NCBI GenBank assembly: GCA_030605515.1
Contig: JAUWIE010000088.1
Coordinates: 1 to 9,394 of the forward strand
Length of the DNA stretch: 9,394 nucleotides
From: Thermoplasmatota archaeon
Lineage (GTDB): Archaea; Thermoplasmatota; E2; DHVEG-1
Direction: 5' to 3'
A program made the position numbers and the translations under genes. Positions 6,721 through 9,394 of this stretch are shown here, piece after piece; the first letter of the stretch is position 1; every line of letters starts with the position of its first letter. The notes under the pieces are model-generated. The model was not told the DNA's origin, did no database searches, and saw only the letters and a list, made by a program, of their open reading frames with translations.

Positions 6721-6771
6721 ATCGAATGAATATCAGAATGTGATAAGTTTAAGATGAAACATTCGATGTTT
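6721..6771. repeat. Inverted repeats in the convergent intergenic region
   Basis: ATCGAATG (6721-6728) is the exact reverse complement of CATTCGAT (6760-6767). Overlapping it, AAACAT (6757-6762) and ATGTTT (6766-6771) form a 6-bp stem with a TCG loop right at the stop of the minus-strand gene. These could aid termination or protect the mRNA 3' end. Confidence 0.35.
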
Positions 6772-7222
6772 ATAACTCAGCCTCAAGATTGTTTTGAGTG
6801 TCAATAAAATCCTTATATTGTTCCATTAAATCCTTATCGAAAATGGATAATGGATAATTTACTAGCCATTGAAGATCGCCGTATGTGTAAATGTAGTTAA
6901 TATCAGGATGAGCGGAATTAAGCAATCCAGCTACAGCAGCTCGCAAAAGAATTCTTGCTTTTGCTTCAACACTATGTCCTCCTTTATAACTAAGAGCTTC
7001 AAGTAGGGTATCGTCTGCAAGGTTGCTAAGCTCAGAAGGTATATCAAAAAAATCCCCAACAAGCATATCTGGTGTGTAACCGGTTGGTACCCAAGCATCT
7101 AAATGATTTTTCCAGAATCCTGGAGTTTTTCCTTCATATTCACATCCAGATACAGCAAGTGTTCCAGAAAAAAATAGAATGCTAACGACACTCATTACTA
7201 AAATCGTTTTTATGCTTTTCAT
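6770..7222 (-). CDS. Small secreted lipoprotein-like protein with TPGFWKNH motif
   Basis: The 150-aa protein has a clear signal peptide (MKSIKTILV, hydrophobic core to about residue 22) followed by VSGC ending at Cys27, which fits a lipobox, so lipid anchoring is likely. Directly after is GKTPGFWKNH (31-40), the hallmark of a widespread family of secreted bacterial and archaeal proteins of unknown function. The rest follows the family pattern: DTLLEALSYKGG (71-82), then a helix ILLRAAVAGLLNSAHPDINY (91-110) before a short C-terminal tail. The start is supported by AGGAGAT (7228-7234) 5 nt before the ATG, and by a separate TATA box. In larger relatives this domain is often fused to surface repeats; here it stands alone. 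Function is unknown; an extracellular protein-interaction role is only a guess. Confidence 0.8.
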   Translation of the reverse strand: MKSIKTILVMSVVSILFFSGTLAVSGCEYEGKTPGFWKNHLDAWVPTGYTPDMLVGDFFDIPSELSNLADDTLLEALSYKGGHSVEAKARILLRAAVAGLLNSAHPDINYIYTYGDLQWLVNYPLSIFDKDLMEQYKDFIDTQNNLEAEL

Positions 7223-7285
7223 ATTTTATCTCCTGTTTAAGTTTTTAGTTGTTTATATTTTGACTTAATTATATGGTCAAGATGA

Positions 7286-7299
7286 TATTTAAATGTTTC
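7286..7299 (-). promoter_or_regulatory. Promoter (BRE/TATA) of the TPGFWKNH gene
   Basis: The minus strand reads GAAACATTTAAATA: a purine-rich BRE-like GAAAC (7295-7299) followed by TTTAAATA (7286-7293). This predicts a start near 7262 and a leader of about 40 nt carrying AGGAGAT. It is among the most consensus-like promoters in the window. Confidence 0.5.
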
Positions 7300-7332
7300 T
7301 ATTTTCATAAAAATAATCATTTTTAAAGAAAA

Positions 7333-7803
7333 TTATTTCAGGATGTTTTTAGATTCCTCAATTTTTTTATAATTGTAGATTATATATATAAAAACAGCAA
7401 CAAAGACCGTAATTATTGTCACCCAGTAATTTTCTGAACGAACTAAACCATACTGCCATTCACTCCAGCTAAAAGGAAATAAAAGCTTCATTGTACCTCC
7501 AGAAGAATGAATTAACAAATAATCAAGGATAAAATGAGTTATAACACCAATGCTCAAAGCCATAAAAGCCTTTTTTATATCATCAAAGAATAAAGCCGCA
7601 ATACCTGCAACTAAAAAAGCACCTACGGGAGTATGAATAGGTTCTAAGAGATGACTAAGATTAATACCTAGCCAACATTGGAAAATAGTCCCAATTTTTG
7701 CAATATCTGGTATAAGGGAGCCGATTACTACTAATCCCACCTCAATTTTAATTGATTTCCCAGTTATCCAGCCAACTAGTGTATGAGTTAGCCAATCAGG
7801 CAT
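7333..7803 (-). CDS. YdjM-type (DUF457) membrane-bound metal-dependent hydrolase
   Basis: The protein is 156 aa from ATG 7803; a GTG at 7806 would add one residue. AGGAGG (7811-7816) lies 7 nt from the ATG and only 4 from the GTG, so ATG is preferred. Metal-ligand-like residues occur in the YdjM-family order: His7 (WLTHT), Pro-Asp at 32-33 (GSLIPDIAKI), His51 and His57 (HLLEPIHTPVG), His90 and Asp94 (THFILDYL). Hydrophobic segments lie at about 20-32, 58-73, 82-98 and 127-143, so it is an integral membrane protein. The family is predicted to hydrolyse an unidentified membrane substrate. The 8-nt overlap with the upstream OB-fold-like gene indicates translational coupling and joint function. 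The usual family context is envelope-related; the substrate is unknown here. Confidence 0.8.
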   Translation of the reverse strand: MPDWLTHTLVGWITGKSIKIEVGLVVIGSLIPDIAKIGTIFQCWLGINLSHLLEPIHTPVGAFLVAGIAALFFDDIKKAFMALSIGVITHFILDYLLIHSSGGTMKLLFPFSWSEWQYGLVRSENYWVTIITVFVAVFIYIIYNYKKIEESKNILK

Positions 7804-8266
7804 CACGTTTCCTCCTAATAAACATAAATCTTTTTAAGTTGAAACGCCACGCTCTGAAAAACAGTAAAAATGCAAAAGGTATAGCCGGGAGTGAACGGAA
7901 ATATATCAAATCAATTTCCCACTGTTTGCTTGCTAGAGTTCTTACAGCGGTTACATGACCTTCCCCATCAAGAACTCCATATACTTCAACGATATCACCC
8001 TTTTCAGGGAGTTCTTCATCATTTGGAATTTTTACCCAGATCAACCATGGTCTTTCCGGAGCTGGAATTGATATCTCATGATTTATCTCATCAACTTCAC
8101 TTACAATTCCATCAAAAGTAATTTTTGTATTATAAAAAGCATCGTAATTTTGAAGTATATACTTTATTCCAGGATCATGATTAGTATAATCTAAGCTAGA
8201 ATATGTCATTAACAAGCATAGAATAATCACTAACATACTCCCAATTAACAGTCTTCTATTCCGCAT
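7796..8266 (-). CDS. Membrane-anchored OB-fold-like protein
   Basis: The 156-aa protein has an N-terminal hydrophobic helix (about 6-22), a beta-rich central part (47-113), a second hydrophobic segment (about 123-138, LPAIPFAFLLFF) and a very basic C-terminus (RRKRDA). The central part, with TKITFDGIVSEVD, WLIWVKIPN, KGDIVEVYGVLDG and HVTAVRTL, has the strand pattern and the 'gD.VEVyGvl' signature of small OB-folds. Topology suggests that the domain lies outside the membrane and the tail inside. Such proteins are annotated in methanogens as OB-fold nucleic-acid-binding, but the membrane setting makes DNA binding doubtful; a substrate-handling role for the adjacent hydrolase is more natural (inference). 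It is the first gene of a two-gene operon. The ribosome site is weak (AAGGGTTG, 8275-8282). Confidence 0.65.
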   Translation of the reverse strand: MRNRRLLIGSMLVIILCLLMTYSSLDYTNHDPGIKYILQNYDAFYNTKITFDGIVSEVDEINHEISIPAPERPWLIWVKIPNDEELPEKGDIVEVYGVLDGEGHVTAVRTLASKQWEIDLIYFRSLPAIPFAFLLFFRAWRFNLKRFMFIRRKRDA

Positions 8267-8295
8267 ATAAAAGCAACCCTTAAGAAGAACTTATA

Positions 8296-8304
8296 ATTTA
8301 AATA
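8296..8304 (-). promoter_or_regulatory. TATA box of the OB-fold/hydrolase operon
   Basis: The minus strand reads TATTTAAAT after AAAAG. The expected start, about 25 nt downstream, falls near 8273, only a few bases before the ATG at 8266, so the mRNA may be nearly leaderless, in line with the weak Shine-Dalgarno. Confidence 0.4.
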
Positions 8305-8323
8305 CTTTTGTATGCTGAATTAT

Positions 8324-8332
8324 TTTATATAA
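8324..8332 (+). promoter_or_regulatory. TATA box of the epimerase gene
   Basis: TTTATATAA lies about 70 nt before the ATG. It predicts a start near 8355 and a leader of about 43 nt containing GAAGGAT (8384-8390). It is divergent from, and about 20 bp away from, the TATA box of the minus-strand operon. Confidence 0.45.
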
Positions 8333-8397
8333 TGTGGAAACCAAACATTTTTATTGCTTTTAGTTTTACTCTAAAAAAAAACTGAAGGATTATACGT

Positions 8398-9336
8398 ATG
8401 AAAGGAAAAAATGTTATTGTAACTGGTGGTGCAGGATTTATTGGATCAAACTTAGTAAGAGAGCTTTATAAAGAAAACGAGGTAATAGTAATCGATGACA
8501 TTTCCACAGGTCATCTGGAAAATATTAAAGAACTCATCGACAATCAAAACATTTCGTTTGTTGAAGGTAGTATAACCGATTTAGACCTTCTTCAGAAAAA
8601 ATTCAAAAATGTTGACTATGTTTTTCATGAAGCGGCAATTCCGTCTGTACCAAGAAGTATTAAAGAGCCCATTAAATCTAATTATGCAAACATCAATGGA
8701 ACACTTAATGTTCTTGTTGCTGCTAAAGATAATGATATTCAAAAGGTAGTTTATGCTTCTTCAAGTAGTGCTTATGGCGACACACCAACTCTACCAAAGA
8801 AAGAAGATATGAATCTATATCCCTTATCACCTTATGCAGTAAATAAGATTACTGGTGAATATTATTGTACTGTCTTCACTAAAGTTTATGGTTTATCTAC
8901 AGTTTCTCTCCGGTATTTTAATGTATATGGCCAAAGACAAGATCCATCAAGTGAATATGCTGCAGTGATTCCAAATTTCATTAATCTAATACTAAACGAT
9001 AAATCCCCTACAATCTATGGAGATGGTAATCAAACTCGGGATTTTACCTATGTTAAAGATGTTGTAAACGCAAATATATTGGCAGCAACAAGTAATGAAA
9101 CAGGTAATTACAATATTGCTGGTGGAGAACGTATTTCTATAAATGATTTAACTAAGACAATTATGGATATATGTGGAAAGGATCTGGATATTAAATACAA
9201 GGATCCTCGTCCAGGCGATATAATACATTCCCTCGCGGACATATCTAAAGCAGAAAAAAAACTTGGATTTGAAATCAAGTTCAAGCTAACAGAAGGTTTA
9301 TTGGAAACTGTAAATTGGTACAAAAATCAAAAATAA
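8398..9336 (+). CDS. NDP-sugar 4-epimerase, GalE/WbpP family
   Basis: The 312-aa extended short-chain dehydrogenase has full family length. The NAD-binding TGGAGFIG is at 9-16 (GxxGxxG), with Asp33-Asp34 ending beta-2 (VIDDIS) and HEAAIPSVPRS at 77-87. The catalytic Ser lies in ASSSSAYG (120-127), and the YxxxK pair is Tyr146/Lys150. The substrate-binding half has LRYFNVYGQRQDPSSEYAAVIP (171-192) and YGDGNQTRDFTYVKDV (207-222), very close to the WbpP-type UDP-GlcNAc/GalNAc 4-epimerases, although UDP-glucose/galactose is also possible. It works in the cytoplasm and supplies activated sugars for surface glycans such as the N-glycans of S-layer or other surface proteins. It has its own TATA box and GAAGGAT site. 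Exact substrate specificity cannot be fixed from sequence. Confidence 0.9.
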   Translation: MKGKNVIVTGGAGFIGSNLVRELYKENEVIVIDDISTGHLENIKELIDNQNISFVEGSITDLDLLQKKFKNVDYVFHEAAIPSVPRSIKEPIKSNYANINGTLNVLVAAKDNDIQKVVYASSSSAYGDTPTLPKKEDMNLYPLSPYAVNKITGEYYCTVFTKVYGLSTVSLRYFNVYGQRQDPSSEYAAVIPNFINLILNDKSPTIYGDGNQTRDFTYVKDVVNANILAATSNETGNYNIAGGERISINDLTKTIMDICGKDLDIKYKDPRPGDIIHSLADISKAEKKLGFEIKFKLTEGLLETVNWYKNQK

Positions 9337-9353
9337 AAATAATTTAATTATCA

Positions 9354-9394
9354 TTTTTCTAACAATAATTGACTTAGCTTACAATTAGCAATTG
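9354..9394 (+). terminator. T-run and small inverted repeats after the epimerase
   Basis: T5 at 9354-9358 lies about 18 nt after the stop. A perfect 5-bp inverted repeat with a 3-nt centre (CAATT-AGC-AATTG, 9382-9394) reaches the window end. This is a modest terminator at best; the region is cut by the window border. Confidence 0.3.

Noticed and set aside
7752..8121. Two plus-strand frames opposite the membrane operon
   Set aside because: The minus-strand genes have family motifs, TM segments and a strong ribosome site; the plus-strand peptides have none.
9108..9323. 71-codon minus-strand frame in the epimerase gene
   Set aside because: Shadow of the conserved C-terminal part of the epimerase.

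Overview
The window reads as archaeal chromosome, most likely from an AT-rich euryarchaeote (a methanogen or a Thermoplasmatota-type lineage; the sequence alone does not decide). Supporting signs are TATA boxes of the TTTATATA/TTTAAATA type upstream of genes, Shine-Dalgarno sites matching the archaeal 16S tail (AGGTGA, AGGAGG), oligo-T terminators, PKD and Ig-like repeats in a membrane-anchored surface protein, and the general make-up of the genes. No phage, plasmid, tRNA, rRNA or CRISPR signal was seen.

Layout. 1-331: AT-rich leader with a T-run terminator from an upstream gene and a candidate promoter. 332-2941 (+): large secreted, membrane-anchored modular protein (two tandem 96-aa cadherin/Ig-like repeats, a FN3/Ig-like domain, Gly/Pro linker, two PKD-type domains, one TM helix, a 163-aa charged cytoplasmic tail with a coiled coil); its start is probably a non-standard ATT codon. 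2942-3465: intergenic region with a decayed C-terminal transposase fragment on the minus strand. 3466-4095 (-): SAM-dependent methyltransferase. 4096-4448: divergent promoter region that also holds an overlooked 46-codon ORF. 4449-5513 and 5510-6673 (+): two paralogous secreted beta-helix proteins overlapping by ATGA. 6770-7222 (-): small lipoprotein-like protein with the TPGFWKNH motif. 7333-7803 and 7796-8266 (-): overlapping operon of a YdjM-type membrane metal-dependent hydrolase and a membrane OB-fold-like protein. 8398-9336 (+): NDP-sugar 4-epimerase of the GalE/WbpP family.

How it fits together. At least four of the genes encode exported proteins, and the surface proteins carry many N-x-S/T sequons. 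The epimerase would supply an activated sugar, and the methyltransferase resembles those found beside glycosyltransferases, so the neighbourhood looks like a cell-envelope/surface-display region rather than core metabolism. That link is inference from gene content; apart from the beta-helix pair and the membrane hydrolase pair, each gene appears to have its own promoter.

The most unusual observations are the sharply T-depleted block inside the surface-protein gene (54 T in 540 bases at 1741-2280) that coincides with the linker plus both PKD domains, the likely ATT start, the translationally coupled beta-helix pair with an upstream small ORF, and the long coiled-coil tail of the surface protein. 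I did not find clear evidence of a complete undescribed defence or mobile system.
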